Below, one piece after another: positions 34,936-43,931 of a DNA stretch of 64,000 bases. Source of the stretch: Microbacterium sp. 67-17 (GTDB lineage: Bacteria > Actinomycetota > Actinomycetes > Actinomycetales > Microbacteriaceae); contig NZ_MKTR01000006.1 in the NCBI RefSeq assembly GCF_001898325.1, forward strand, positions 128,468 through 192,467, read 5' to 3'. Each line of letters begins with the position of its first letter. Position 1 is the first letter of the stretch. The position numbers were made by a program, and so were the translations under genes. Under the pieces are notes generated by a model. It was given only the letters and a program-made list of their open reading frames with translations, searched no databases and was not told where the DNA came from.

Positions 34936-36105
34936 GTGGCCAATACGCCAAGCCGTCCCGACTCGTTCGCTGCTCTTGCTGAGCACAGCATCCGCCTCAT
35001 CACGAGCCTGCAGACCCCCGAAGGGGCGTATCCTGCGAGCCCCACGTTTTCGGCGTATGTCGGATACAGCTGGCTGCGCGATGGTTCCTTCATCGCCGAT
35101 GCCGCATCGGTGTCGGGAGCGGCGCAGTCGGCAACAGCATTCTTCGAATGGTGTGCGAGCACGCTCGAGAGGCGCCGCCACGCGATTCAGGGGATCGTCG
35201 CGCAGGCTGCCGAGGGCCGCCCTGTGCCCGCGACACACATGCTTCCGGCACGGTTCACGTTCAGCGGCGACGACGGTTCCGACGAGTGGTGGGACTTCCA
35301 GCTCGACGGCTATGGCACCTGGGTCTGGGCGCTGACGGCTCATCTTGCCCGCCACGGGCTGCCCGGCGACCGGTTCGTCGGCGCCGTTGAGCTCACTGTC
35401 GACTATCTCGTCGCCTCCTGGCAGCGGCCCTGTTACGACTGGTGGGAGGAGCACTCTCAGCACGTACACATTTCGACCCTCGCGTGCGTGCAGGCGGGAT
35501 TGCGAGCAGCATCCGACGCCGATCTCATCTCGGGCGACCGCCGGGTTGCTGCTGACGCCGCGGCCCGCGCGATCGCGGAGTTCATAGCGGAGCGTGGAGT
35601 ATCGGACGGCCACCTCGTGAAGTGGGTGGGATCGAGTGCCGTCGATGGCAGCCTCGCCGCGGCGCTCGCGCCCCTGGGCGTGATCGATGCGCGCTCGGCC
35701 GTGGGGCGGCGCACGATCGAGGTACTCGAATCTCATCTCACCGTCGATGGCGGAGTGCACCGCTACCTCGGCGACACCTTCTTCGGTGGCGGGCAATGGC
35801 CCCTGCTCAGCTGCTTCCTCGGTCTCGCCCATCTCGCCGCGGGCGATCGCGGCCGTGCGCTGGAGCTGCTCGCATGGGCCGCCCACACTGCGACCGCGGC
35901 TGGAGACCTGCCCGAGCAAGTGGGGGGTCACCTGATCGCTCCCGGAATGCGTCAGGAATGGATCGACCGCTGGGGCCCGGTTGCCACCCCCCTGCTGTGG
36001 AGCCATGCGATGTTCCTTCGACTGGGTATCGAACTCGGCGCCATTGACCCGACACCGCTCGCGCTCGTCGCACAGAACTCCAACGCTCAGGAAGGCTCAC
36101 GATGA
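34936..36105 (+). CDS. GH15-like glucoamylase/isomaltase-type glycosidase, cytosolic
   Basis: Protein of 389 residues without signal peptide, an (alpha/alpha)6-barrel with GH15 marks: YVGYSWLRDGSFIADAASVS, CYDWWEEHSQHVHISTLACV with the general acid Glu in WWEE, VDGSLAAALAPLGVID, GGQWPLLSCFLGLAHL and AGDLPEQV with the likely base Glu. It should release glucose from imported alpha-gluco-oligosaccharides; alpha-1,6 or alpha-1,4 preference cannot be read. GTG start with AGAAGGA upstream. ATGA overlap with the GH31 gene. Confidence 0.88.
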   Translation: MANTPSRPDSFAALAEHSIRLITSLQTPEGAYPASPTFSAYVGYSWLRDGSFIADAASVSGAAQSATAFFEWCASTLERRRHAIQGIVAQAAEGRPVPATHMLPARFTFSGDDGSDEWWDFQLDGYGTWVWALTAHLARHGLPGDRFVGAVELTVDYLVASWQRPCYDWWEEHSQHVHISTLACVQAGLRAASDADLISGDRRVAADAAARAIAEFIAERGVSDGHLVKWVGSSAVDGSLAAALAPLGVIDARSAVGRRTIEVLESHLTVDGGVHRYLGDTFFGGGQWPLLSCFLGLAHLAAGDRGRALELLAWAAHTATAAGDLPEQVGGHLIAPGMRQEWIDRWGPVATPLLWSHAMFLRLGIELGAIDPTPLALVAQNSNAQEGSR

Positions 36106-38342
36106 TCCGTCACCGCCCGAAAGGCTCGGGGCACCCGTACGCTGTCGACACTGAGCAGCGGTCTCCGATCGTCCCGCTCGTGGGTTCGACAGCGACGCTC
36201 GGCGTCAGAACGGATGCCGCGGCCATGTCCGTCACCTGCGTTCTGGAGTGGCACGGCGACGATGGCACGGTCGAGACCGCCGAACTGCCGCTCGAGCGGG
36301 TCCAGCGAGCCTCGCGCGGACGTGTTGAAGATGGCGGTCATCTCGCCTCAGCTGCCGCACGCCTCGCGCGCTCGGCGGGTGGATGGCAGGTGACGACGCC
36401 CGCTCTGCGCAGTGGTGGGTCATACCGGTACCGCTTTTCAGCAATCCGGGAGAACGGAGCGAACGAGCAGACCCGGTGGTTCTCATTCCGCGCAGCGCAG
36501 TGGCAATCGCGTCCCGAGGCTGTGGCGGTCAACGGATTGTCAACAGTCGTTCCCGGAAGTATCGAGGTGCTCCACGACGGAGACCGGGCGTGGCGCGTGC
36601 GCTTCGCGTTGCCGTTGCGGGTGGGCGAGCGCGTCGTCGGCTTCGGGGAGCGATACGACGCTCTCGACCAGACCGGCACCCGGCTGGACTCTGTGGTCTT
36701 CGAGCAGTACAAGTCGCAGGGCGCCGAACGCAAGACGTACATGCCGATGCCTTTCGCGCATGTCGTCGGTGACTCGGGCTGGGGATTCCACGTCGACACG
36801 TCGCGGCGCGTGTGGTTCGACGTCGGCGCTTCCGCGGCTGACCGCATCCTTGTCGAGGCCGAGACAGGGCCCGACGGGACCGTGCCGCTTCGCCTGTTCG
36901 CCGGCACGCCCGTCGAGGTGCTGCACGGGTTCCTCGACGGTGTCGGACGAGCGACGGAGTTGCCGTCGTGGGTGTTCCGCCTGTGGGCCAGTGGCAACGA
37001 GTGGAACACGCAAGCCGAGGTCATGCGGCAGATGGATCTGCACCGCGAGCACGACATCCCGGTCGGATCGGTCGTGATCGAGGCGTGGAGCGATGAGTCG
37101 ACGTTCACCGCGTTCCGCGATTCCCAATACGAACCCACCGCTGATGGTGCGCCTCACCGACTCTCGGATTTCACCTTCCCGGCTGAGGGGGCGTGGCCAG
37201 ATCCGAAAGGCATGGTCGACGAACTTCACCGTCGCGACGTCACGGTTCACCTGTGGCAGATTCCGCTGATCAAGATGCGTCCGCATCCGGTCGGGCAGGC
37301 GGCAGCCGATGCCCGCGCCGCGATCGCAGAGAACGTGCTCATCCGGGAGCCTGACCCGCGTGGCGGACTGCGACCGTATCGCAACCGGGGATGGTGGTTC
37401 CCGCTCGGCCTCATGCCGGATCTCACCGACGAGCGGGCGGCGCGCTGGTGGACCGATAAGCGCCGTTACCTCGTCGAGGATGTCGGCATCGACGGGTTCA
37501 AGACCGACGGCGGCGAACACGCGTGGGGGAGTGAACTCGTTTACCTCGACGGGCGAACCGGCGACGAGAAGAACAACACCTTCCCGGTCGCTTACGCCGC
37601 GTCGTACGGCGAGTTGCTGAAGTCGGCAGGCAAAGCACCGGTGACGTTCAGCCGTGCGGGATTCTCGGGTTCGCAGGCGCACGGCGCGTTCTGGGCCGGC
37701 GACGAGAACAGCACCTGGGAGGCGTTCCGCTGGTCGATGAACGCTGGGCTGTCGGCAGCTGCCAGCGGCATCGTCTACTGGGGGTGGGATATCGCCGGGT
37801 TCTCGGGAGACGTGCCGGATGCCGAACTGTACCTCCGGGCGATGAGTGCGTCGGTCTTCGTGCCGATCATGCAGTACCACTCCGAGTTCAACCACCACCG
37901 GCTCCCGTCGCGCGACCGCACCCCCTGGAACGTCGCAGAGCGGTCCGGTGACGAACGGGTCATCCCGCTGACGCGGCGTTTCGTCAAGCTTCGCGAGGCC
38001 CTCGTTCCGTATCTCGCGGAGGCTGCTCGACAGACGATTGCGACGGACCGCCCACTCATGCGCCCGCTGTTCTTCGACTGGCCGACCGACGAGCGTGTGT
38101 GGAGCGGAACGCAATGGATGCTGGGCTCTGACCTCTTGGTCGCTCCCGTGCTTGAGCCGGGCGTCGAATCCTGGTCGGTGTACCTGCCCGAGGGTCGTTG
38201 GCGTGACGCCTGGACCGGTGCTGAGCACGCCGGCTCCCAGTCGATCATCGCGCGTGCTTCGATCGATCAGGTTCCCGTCTTCGTTCGCGCAGAATCCGAG
38301 GCTGCGGCAGATCTGATCGCGCTGTTCGGCGGCATCCGGTGA
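36102..38342 (+). CDS. GH31 alpha-glucosidase/alpha-xylosidase family enzyme
   Basis: Cytosolic protein of 746 residues. An N-terminal beta domain (VGFGERYDALDQTG near residue 180) precedes the catalytic barrel with WASGNEWNTQAEVMRQMD, IEAWSDESTFTAF, VGIDGFKTDGGEHAWG holding the nucleophile Asp, and HGAFWAGDENSTWEAFRWSM holding the acid/base Asp. C-terminal parts include LLVAPVLEPGVESWSVYLPE, the usual GH31 beta segment. It cleaves a non-reducing terminal alpha-glucose or alpha-xylose; which one is not certain. Coupled to neighbours by ATGA and GTGA overlaps. Confidence 0.92.
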   Translation: MIRHRPKGSGHPYAVDTEQRSPIVPLVGSTATLGVRTDAAAMSVTCVLEWHGDDGTVETAELPLERVQRASRGRVEDGGHLASAAARLARSAGGWQVTTPALRSGGSYRYRFSAIRENGANEQTRWFSFRAAQWQSRPEAVAVNGLSTVVPGSIEVLHDGDRAWRVRFALPLRVGERVVGFGERYDALDQTGTRLDSVVFEQYKSQGAERKTYMPMPFAHVVGDSGWGFHVDTSRRVWFDVGASAADRILVEAETGPDGTVPLRLFAGTPVEVLHGFLDGVGRATELPSWVFRLWASGNEWNTQAEVMRQMDLHREHDIPVGSVVIEAWSDESTFTAFRDSQYEPTADGAPHRLSDFTFPAEGAWPDPKGMVDELHRRDVTVHLWQIPLIKMRPHPVGQAAADARAAIAENVLIREPDPRGGLRPYRNRGWWFPLGLMPDLTDERAARWWTDKRRYLVEDVGIDGFKTDGGEHAWGSELVYLDGRTGDEKNNTFPVAYAASYGELLKSAGKAPVTFSRAGFSGSQAHGAFWAGDENSTWEAFRWSMNAGLSAAASGIVYWGWDIAGFSGDVPDAELYLRAMSASVFVPIMQYHSEFNHHRLPSRDRTPWNVAERSGDERVIPLTRRFVKLREALVPYLAEAARQTIATDRPLMRPLFFDWPTDERVWSGTQWMLGSDLLVAPVLEPGVESWSVYLPEGRWRDAWTGAEHAGSQSIIARASIDQVPVFVRAESEAAADLIALFGGIR

Positions 38343-39151
38343 CAAACGAAGCGTTCGAAGCATACGCAGCCAGGATCGCGTGCGTTGCACAGGCTCATCC
38401 GCAGATCCTCGGAGCGGCGCTCGTCGGCTCGGGAGCGGACCCGGACCGGGCCGATGAGTGGTCCGATCACGATGTCATTGTTGTCGCGCGCCCCGACGCC
38501 GTAGAGCCGCTGCGGAAATCCGCTGATTGGCTGCCCGATGCGAACGAGCTCGTGGCGCTCGAGCGCGAATGGCACGACGGCTTCGTCGGGATCTTCCGTG
38601 ATGGGCGCGCCATCGAGTTCGCGGTCGTAGACCTCAACGCCCTCGCTGAGTTTCCCCTGCATGCGGCACGCATCCTGCACGACGAAGGGGGACTCAGCGC
38701 CGCGATCGAGCGGGCCGCTTCAGCAACTCCAGCGCGGCAGAGATCCCGTGCTGAGGTCGTTGCTGTGTCCTTCCTCTTCCACATTCTCATCGGCGTCGGG
38801 CGCGCGCGGCGTGGCGAGCTCGTCAGTGCGGGTGATGTGATCCGGTCCGAGGCAGTCGAGTCGTTTCTGGACCTCGTCTTCGCTGTTCGGTATCCGGATC
38901 GACCCAGTCCAGACCACTTCGACCCGCGCCGGCGATTTGAGCAGGTCGACCCCACGCTCGCCCGGGAACTTGCCACCGCAACGGCACAGAGCGTCGAGGA
39001 TGCTGCGCGCTCGCTCCTGACGCTGGCCGAGCGCACGTTCTCGGGCTGGGCGTCATGGCCTCGCGTTGCCGCTGCTGTGGTGCGCTCGCGTTACGGATGG
39101 GACGAAACGGATCCGGTCACGCACCGCGAAGGTCTTGAGGCGGCGGTCTAG
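38339..39151 (+). CDS. Minimal nucleotidyltransferase-fold protein at the operon end
   Basis: Protein of 270 residues. The N-terminal nucleotidyltransferase pattern is GAALVGSGADPDRADEWSDH followed by DVIVVA, giving the G-S and paired Asp metal ligands, with a third acidic residue in AIEFAVVDLN. The C-terminal half is helical, as in aminoglycoside adenylyltransferase-like proteins. It overlaps the GH31 gene by four bases (GTGA), so it is transcribed with a sugar-utilisation operon, an unexplained association. Substrate unknown. Confidence 0.75.
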   Translation: MTNEAFEAYAARIACVAQAHPQILGAALVGSGADPDRADEWSDHDVIVVARPDAVEPLRKSADWLPDANELVALEREWHDGFVGIFRDGRAIEFAVVDLNALAEFPLHAARILHDEGGLSAAIERAASATPARQRSRAEVVAVSFLFHILIGVGRARRGELVSAGDVIRSEAVESFLDLVFAVRYPDRPSPDHFDPRRRFEQVDPTLARELATATAQSVEDAARSLLTLAERTFSGWASWPRVAAAVVRSRYGWDETDPVTHREGLEAAV

Positions 39152-39378
39152 CGCCTCCACAGGAGCGTATTCCGATCGTCGCGGCACTGATGAGCGAAGC
39201 CGCGATGATCGCGCCACCTGCGCGGGTAGCCAACGCCGCGTCGGCGTCCCCGCGCGCCGCCTCGGTGGGGATGCTGACGCGACACCGCGCATCGGTGGTC
39301 CCTCCAGGCGGGCCGTGCCGTGCCCTGAAATGTGCCAGCCGTGGGCCGGTCAGGGGTCGGCGGTCGTAGCCTGGACGG

Positions 39379-40164
39379 ATGACAGGCGACTCCCGTGACG
39401 CAGCGGGCCCGGTCACTGCCGCCTCGACGAAGACCGGTGCAGCGGCATCCGCTGACCTTCAGGGCGCCCGTCGGCAGCTGCTCGATCTCGTGTCGACAGA
39501 TCCGACGGTCGCGCCCCGCGACAGCCTGGCGGCGCTCCTCGGCTTCCCGGATGACCCCGACGCGAGGCGGGCTGCGGTCCTCATCCTGTTCGGGGTGCTC
39601 GATGACGCGCCGAGCGCTCACCGCGCGAGCGCTGCGGCTGTATCCCGCGACCTCGACGTGCTTCTGCTGGCGCGGGCGACGACGCTGCGTTCGCACGCGG
39701 GACAGGTTGCCTTTCCCGGGGGCAGGCTCGAGCCCGCTGACTCCGGTCCCGTCGCCGCCGCACTGCGGGAGGCTCAGGAAGAGACCGGTGTCAACCCGGA
39801 CGGCGTCGATGTTCTGGGCACCCTCGCAGAGGTCCCGCTGCCGTACTCGTCGCATCGCGTCACGCCGGTCCTCGCATGGTGGCGTGAGCCGTCGCCGGTG
39901 CGAGCTGTCGACGTAGGCGAGTCGTCGGCCGTCTTCCGGGCGCCCGTGGCCGACCTGCTCGACCCCGCCAATCGTGGATGCACCGTCATCGATCGCGGTC
40001 CACGCGCTCACCGCGCACCGGCGTTCCAGGTGCGCACCGACACGGGCGAGCACCTGGTCTGGGGCTTCACCGCGATGCTACTGGACGGCCTGTTCGATCG
40101 CCTTGGGTGGACCGAGCCGTGGGATCAGATGCGTGAGCTCGCGATCCCCAACCTCCTGCCGTAG
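39379..40164 (+). CDS. Nudix hydrolase, CoA pyrophosphatase-like
   Basis: Protein of 261 residues. It has the UPF0035-type segment LLLARATTLRSHAGQVAFPG preceding the Nudix box GGRLEPADSGPVAAALREA then QEETGV, a combination typical of NudL-like CoA diphosphatases. An Ala/Thr-rich N-terminal 25 residues look disordered. It probably hydrolyses CoA or a related dinucleotide. The 227 bases before it carry no gene I can support. Confidence 0.9.
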   Translation: MTGDSRDAAGPVTAASTKTGAAASADLQGARRQLLDLVSTDPTVAPRDSLAALLGFPDDPDARRAAVLILFGVLDDAPSAHRASAAAVSRDLDVLLLARATTLRSHAGQVAFPGGRLEPADSGPVAAALREAQEETGVNPDGVDVLGTLAEVPLPYSSHRVTPVLAWWREPSPVRAVDVGESSAVFRAPVADLLDPANRGCTVIDRGPRAHRAPAFQVRTDTGEHLVWGFTAMLLDGLFDRLGWTEPWDQMRELAIPNLLP

Positions 40165-40189
40165 ACAGCGGCCGCCTGCGCCATCTGGA

Positions 40190-41344
40190 TCAGCGGGCGA
40201 GCGGGATGACGGCCAGAAGTGAAACGACCGGCGCGGCGACCAGGCCCATGAGGACGAATCGGGTCCAGCTGACCTCGACGCCGTCGGCGCGCAACCGCTG
40301 ATGCCACAGCAGGGTCGCGAGCGAGGCCCATGGCGTGATGAGTGATCCGGCGTTCACCCCGATCAGCAAAGCCGCGAGGCGCTCCGGTGAGGCTGCTATC
40401 GGCTCGACGAGCAGGTAGGCTGGCAGGTTGTTGATGAGGTTGGCCGAGACGAGGCCCGTCCCGGTGAGGCGCCACAGCGACAGCAGGTCCGTGCCGGAGC
40501 CTGCGATCGAGCTGATCAGGGCGCCTGAGCCGAGCGTCTCGAGAATGCCGACGGCGAAGAAGAGCCCTGCCGCGAAGATCACGAGCGAGACGGGGACCAG
40601 TCGCCATGCCAGGGCTCGTGGATGCCGCCAGACGAAGACGCCGAGCAGAACGAGCGCCGCTGCGGATGCGGGGATCCAGGGAGGCATCCCCGATACGAGA
40701 AGTGGCAACAGCACCACCACGACGACCGCTGCGATGCGAAGCAGGACCGGATCGGCTGTCTCCGGTGCTGCTACTGACGGATATGTTCCGCGCAGACGGC
40801 GATGGAAGAACAGCACCAGAAGGCCGACCGTTGCCATGATAGCGATCCCGGCCGACGGGCCGAGGAGGGCGATGAACTCCCACGGGCCCACGTGCAAGAG
40901 ATCGGCGGCGAGCAGGTTGGTGAGGTTCGAGACCGGCAGCACGAGTGATGCCGTGTTCGCGAGCCAGACGGTTGCGAACACGAACGGGAGCGGGTCGAGG
41001 CGCCGCGCCCGCACGACGGCGACGATCACCGGAGTCAGAAGCACCGCGGTGGTGTCGAGGGACAGGAAGGCGGTGGCCGCGACAGCGAGAACGACCACCA
41101 GCGCCCAAAGTGCGACGGTTCGTCCTTTCCCCAGGCGCGAGAGTCGGTGTGCTGCGGCGTCGAAGACCCCGGCCGCTGCTGCGAGTTCGGCGACGATCGT
41201 CACGGCAACGATGAACAGAAGGATCGGCCACACCCGATCCGCGACGACCATCGCGTCATCGGGGCGGGCAAGCCCTGTCGCGATCGCAGTGGCTGCGGCC
41301 AGAAGGAGTGCGACGCCGATGATCGCCAGTTTCACGGCATCCAT
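40190..41344 (-). CDS. SLC13/ArsB-type inner membrane permease
   Basis: Transporter of 384 residues with 10-12 spans. The two symmetric family segments are visible: LSLDTTAVLLTPVIVAVVRA with WLANTASLVLPVSNLTNLLA in the first half, and ISANLINNLPAYLLVEPIAA-like (VSANLINNLPAYLL) with GVNAGSLITPWASLATLLW in the second. These match the ArsB/NhaD ion-transporter superfamily. The ion (arsenite, Na+, dicarboxylate) is not evident, and no ars genes are adjacent. Confidence 0.9.
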   Translation of the reverse strand: MDAVKLAIIGVALLLAAATAIATGLARPDDAMVVADRVWPILLFIVAVTIVAELAAAAGVFDAAAHRLSRLGKGRTVALWALVVVLAVAATAFLSLDTTAVLLTPVIVAVVRARRLDPLPFVFATVWLANTASLVLPVSNLTNLLAADLLHVGPWEFIALLGPSAGIAIMATVGLLVLFFHRRLRGTYPSVAAPETADPVLLRIAAVVVVVLLPLLVSGMPPWIPASAAALVLLGVFVWRHPRALAWRLVPVSLVIFAAGLFFAVGILETLGSGALISSIAGSGTDLLSLWRLTGTGLVSANLINNLPAYLLVEPIAASPERLAALLIGVNAGSLITPWASLATLLWHQRLRADGVEVSWTRFVLMGLVAAPVVSLLAVIPLAR

Positions 41345-41389
41345 CCTCTCCTGTTCGACCGTTGTCTCAGCGGCGGAAGGTGATCGACG

Positions 41390-41530
41390 ATGAGAGCCTC
41401 AGAGGCGCACACCCGATCTCGCGTTGTCCTGGTCTTGGCCGTGCTTCTTGCCGCAGTGACCGTGTTCGACATCCTCTTGCATGTCGTGATCGATCAGGTC
41501 GAGCTGATCGCCGCCTCCGTCTTCTCCTGA
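41390..41530 (+). CDS. 46-residue single-span membrane peptide
   Basis: Short gene below usual length cut-offs. GGAAGG lies nine bases before the ATG, a strong Shine-Dalgarno. The product has a basic start (MRASEAHTRSR), one membrane span (VVLVLAVLLAAVTVFDILL) and an acidic-amphipathic end, stopping at TGA 41528-41530. No family recognised. It sits divergent to the permease gene. Support comes from the RBS and the clean span only. Confidence 0.5.
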   Translation: MRASEAHTRSRVVLVLAVLLAAVTVFDILLHVVIDQVELIAASVFS

Positions 41531-41635
41531 TCGTGGGCAACCACGGTACCTAGCCGTGAGTAGTTCTTACTCATTGCTCAGGGCGGGGCATGACTCGATG
41601 CTGAGTGGGTCCCTGCCCGATCTAAGGAGATCTCC

Positions 41636-42121
41636 ATGTTCCGCCGCAGCCGCACAATCGCTGCTTCAGCAACCATCGTGACACTCTTCGCAGCTTCGCT
41701 TGCGCTCTCGTCGTGTGCGAACCCCGTCGAGCAGTTCATCGAAGACCAAACGGGCGTCTCGATCGATAGCGACGGCGATGGCAACGTCACCGTGGAAAGC
41801 GAAGACGGCGAGATGACGATCACGGCGGGAACCGAAGTTCCCGACGACTTCCCCGGTGAGGTTCCGCTGCCCGCGACGGGCACGCTCGAGTCGTCGCTGG
41901 CGATGTCGGGCACCTGGAACCTCACCTATAGCGGTGTCGATGAGTCGACGCTGGACAGCGTCGTCGGCGCCTTGGAGGGGGCGGGGTTCACCCGAACGTA
42001 CGACATGACAGCTGGCGACTACGCGCAATCGACGTGGGATAACGGAGCGTGGACGGTGAGTCTCGTCTGGGATCGGTCTTCTGACGGCGCGCTGAACGTC
42101 AGCGTCGTCGCGACCCCGTAA
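41636..42121 (+). CDS. Small lipoprotein, paralogue of the one at 47235
   Basis: Lipoprotein of 161 residues: MFRRSRTIAASATIVTLFAA, lipobox ALSSC. The mature part has an acidic beta-rich segment (VSIDSDGDGNVTVESEDGEM) and VPDDFPGEVPLPATGTL, GTWNLTYSGVDESTLDSVVG. The same order of motifs occurs in the product of 47235-47702, so they are paralogues. AAGGAG precedes the ATG. Function unknown; probably a surface or membrane-associated domain. Confidence 0.8.
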   Translation: MFRRSRTIAASATIVTLFAASLALSSCANPVEQFIEDQTGVSIDSDGDGNVTVESEDGEMTITAGTEVPDDFPGEVPLPATGTLESSLAMSGTWNLTYSGVDESTLDSVVGALEGAGFTRTYDMTAGDYAQSTWDNGAWTVSLVWDRSSDGALNVSVVATP

Positions 42122-42315
42122 GGCGCACGTGGGGGCGTGCTGCTCGGGCGGTTCGGGGGAGGGCGGTGGCGCTGGGGAGCCGGGGTCGGGTTCCGGATCC
42201 TCAGCGTCCCACTGGTCCGGTGATACCTGCCCCGTCGGCCGGTGGGTCGTGGACTACGGGTCGTAGGCCTCGGCCCTCGGTGGAATGACGCGAACCGAGA
42301 TCCCGGATGCCGAAC

Positions 42316-43854
42316 TCAGCGCCTCGCGGTCGCGGACTGGCTCGTGCCCGTCTGGCGGCGGCGCAACACGAGCACGGCGCCACCGGCGAGGAGCGTTGTC
42401 CCGAGGAGCGCGATGAGGCCTACCAACTGCAGGGCGCTGGCATCCATCCCGCCTTCGGCGAGGACTGACGCACCGCCGCCGCTCGATGACCCGGATGCCG
42501 TGACCGTGATCGGCGTCGAGAACTCGCGATCGGAGGAGAGGCCTCGGGCCACAAGAGTGTGAGAGCCGGGGACCGTGCCCGTCGGGATCGTCAGCGTCGT
42601 AGAGAAAGTGCCCGTCGCGCTGGCGGGGATCGACGCGAGAACGACCGGGGTTGAGTGCAGCTCGATCTGAACTGTCTCGTTCGGCCCGAAGCCGCCGCCC
42701 GAGAGCACGACCTGCCCGCCTTGCGTGACGTCGCTGGCGCTTGCAGTTATTCCGCGGGTTGCGGCCCAGCCCCCGATCGACTCCTGCACGATGTTCGCGA
42801 TCTCGAGCACCCCGCCCTCGTCCGGGTGCAGTGCGCCGATCTTCACGCAGATGTCGGTGTTGCCGTCTGCGGGCAGGTAGTCCGGATCACACGTCGAACC
42901 GCTGTTGAGGTAGAGCGTGATGCCGTTGATCCACGGATCGGGCGTACACAGAGTATTGCCGGCCGTCTGGTCCCACGTGGGAATGAAAGTGAAGTTCGCG
43001 GCTGTCGCCGCAGCTTCGATCGTGTCGTCGAGCTGCTGCTCGATGTCGTGCAGGAACTGCAGGTCGACACCGTTGTAGGGCACCGAGTTCGCGGTCAGCG
43101 GATCGGTGAAACAGGCGTCAGTCGCATTATTGGGAGCTACCTGCGGGTAGCCGACCACGAAGACCTGCGCGTTGGGTGCGACTGCGCGGATCGCAGCGAA
43201 TGTCGTCGCGAGACGCGGGGCCACCGAGTCGGTGATGCGTCCGAACAGGTACGCGGACGGGTAGTTCACCGGGTCGTCGAAGTAATCCTTGCAGTTGTCG
43301 AACGCGCCGACCTTGTCGGCGAGGTAAAGCGGGTCGGAGTCGACGGAGAGGCGCATACACGCTGTCGCGATCGACGAAAAGCCGAGGTCGTTGCCGCCGA
43401 TCCCGACGGTGACCACATCGGTGTCGGCGCTGAGCCCGGCGGACTGCAGCTGCGGCGCGGTCATACCCGACAGGGTCACCTGCAGCGTGGAGACGTCGGG
43501 AAGGGTCGGCAGGATGACGTTCGGATCGGTTGGCGAAACCGTAGCCGACCCGTAGCCGATGTTTGCCGTGATCGCCCCGGAGCACGTCTGATCGTTGATC
43601 GTCAGGCCGAAGTACGCGGCCAGGATGTGGGGGTAGTTGCCGTCTGCCTGGTAGCACCCGTTGGGGTCACCGGCGAACGGACTCGTGTTGCTGAAGGGGT
43701 TGAGCCCGTAGCCCGCTTGATACGAATCGCCGAGTGACACGTAGTCGAGTCCATCGAGCGGGCCTGAGCCCCCATTGGCGATCGCGGGTGCTCCCGTCAC
43801 GAGCATCAAAACGAGACCGGTCGTCGCAGCAACAGCCGCCATCAGCTTTCGCAC
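42316..43854 (-). CDS. Secreted SGNH/GDSL hydrolase with C-terminal membrane anchor
   Basis: Exported protein of about 512 residues. Signal peptide VRKLMAAVAATTGLVLMLVT with cleavage after PAIA, then SGNH block I YVSLGDSYQAGYG (nucleophile Ser), block III VGIGGNDLGF and a late LHPDEGG with the His. Many Cys residues suggest disulfides. Residues about 385-470 form an immunoglobulin-like repeat (SDVTQGGQVVLSGGGFGPNE). A Ser/Gly linker, one span (LVGLIALLGTTLLAGGAVLV) and RRR end the protein; no LPXTG is seen. Lipase or esterase activity is likely. GTG at 43854 was chosen for the basic signal start. Confidence 0.88.
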   Translation of the reverse strand: MRKLMAAVAATTGLVLMLVTGAPAIANGGSGPLDGLDYVSLGDSYQAGYGLNPFSNTSPFAGDPNGCYQADGNYPHILAAYFGLTINDQTCSGAITANIGYGSATVSPTDPNVILPTLPDVSTLQVTLSGMTAPQLQSAGLSADTDVVTVGIGGNDLGFSSIATACMRLSVDSDPLYLADKVGAFDNCKDYFDDPVNYPSAYLFGRITDSVAPRLATTFAAIRAVAPNAQVFVVGYPQVAPNNATDACFTDPLTANSVPYNGVDLQFLHDIEQQLDDTIEAAATAANFTFIPTWDQTAGNTLCTPDPWINGITLYLNSGSTCDPDYLPADGNTDICVKIGALHPDEGGVLEIANIVQESIGGWAATRGITASASDVTQGGQVVLSGGGFGPNETVQIELHSTPVVLASIPASATGTFSTTLTIPTGTVPGSHTLVARGLSSDREFSTPITVTASGSSSGGGASVLAEGGMDASALQLVGLIALLGTTLLAGGAVLVLRRRQTGTSQSATARR

Positions 43855-43931
43855 GGGATCACAGTAGCGGCACCGACGAAGCGCGCGCATCATCGCGCCG
43901 ATGCCAGTAGCCGATGCCACTATTGGTTGTC

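Noticed and set aside
33556-36006. 816-codon minus-strand open frame
   Set aside because: Antisense shadow of the binding-protein and GH15 genes; Arg/Gly/His-rich without family motifs. High-GC third-position bias produces such frames.
36540-38390. 616-codon minus-strand open frame
   Set aside because: Antisense shadow of the GH31 gene.
39053-39292. 79-codon minus-strand frame with a GGAGG upstream
   Set aside because: Product is Arg/Ser/Pro-rich with no motif and overlaps 99 bases of the nucleotidyltransferase gene; an adjacent frame spells a short hydrophobic stretch, possibly a remnant, but not enough to call.
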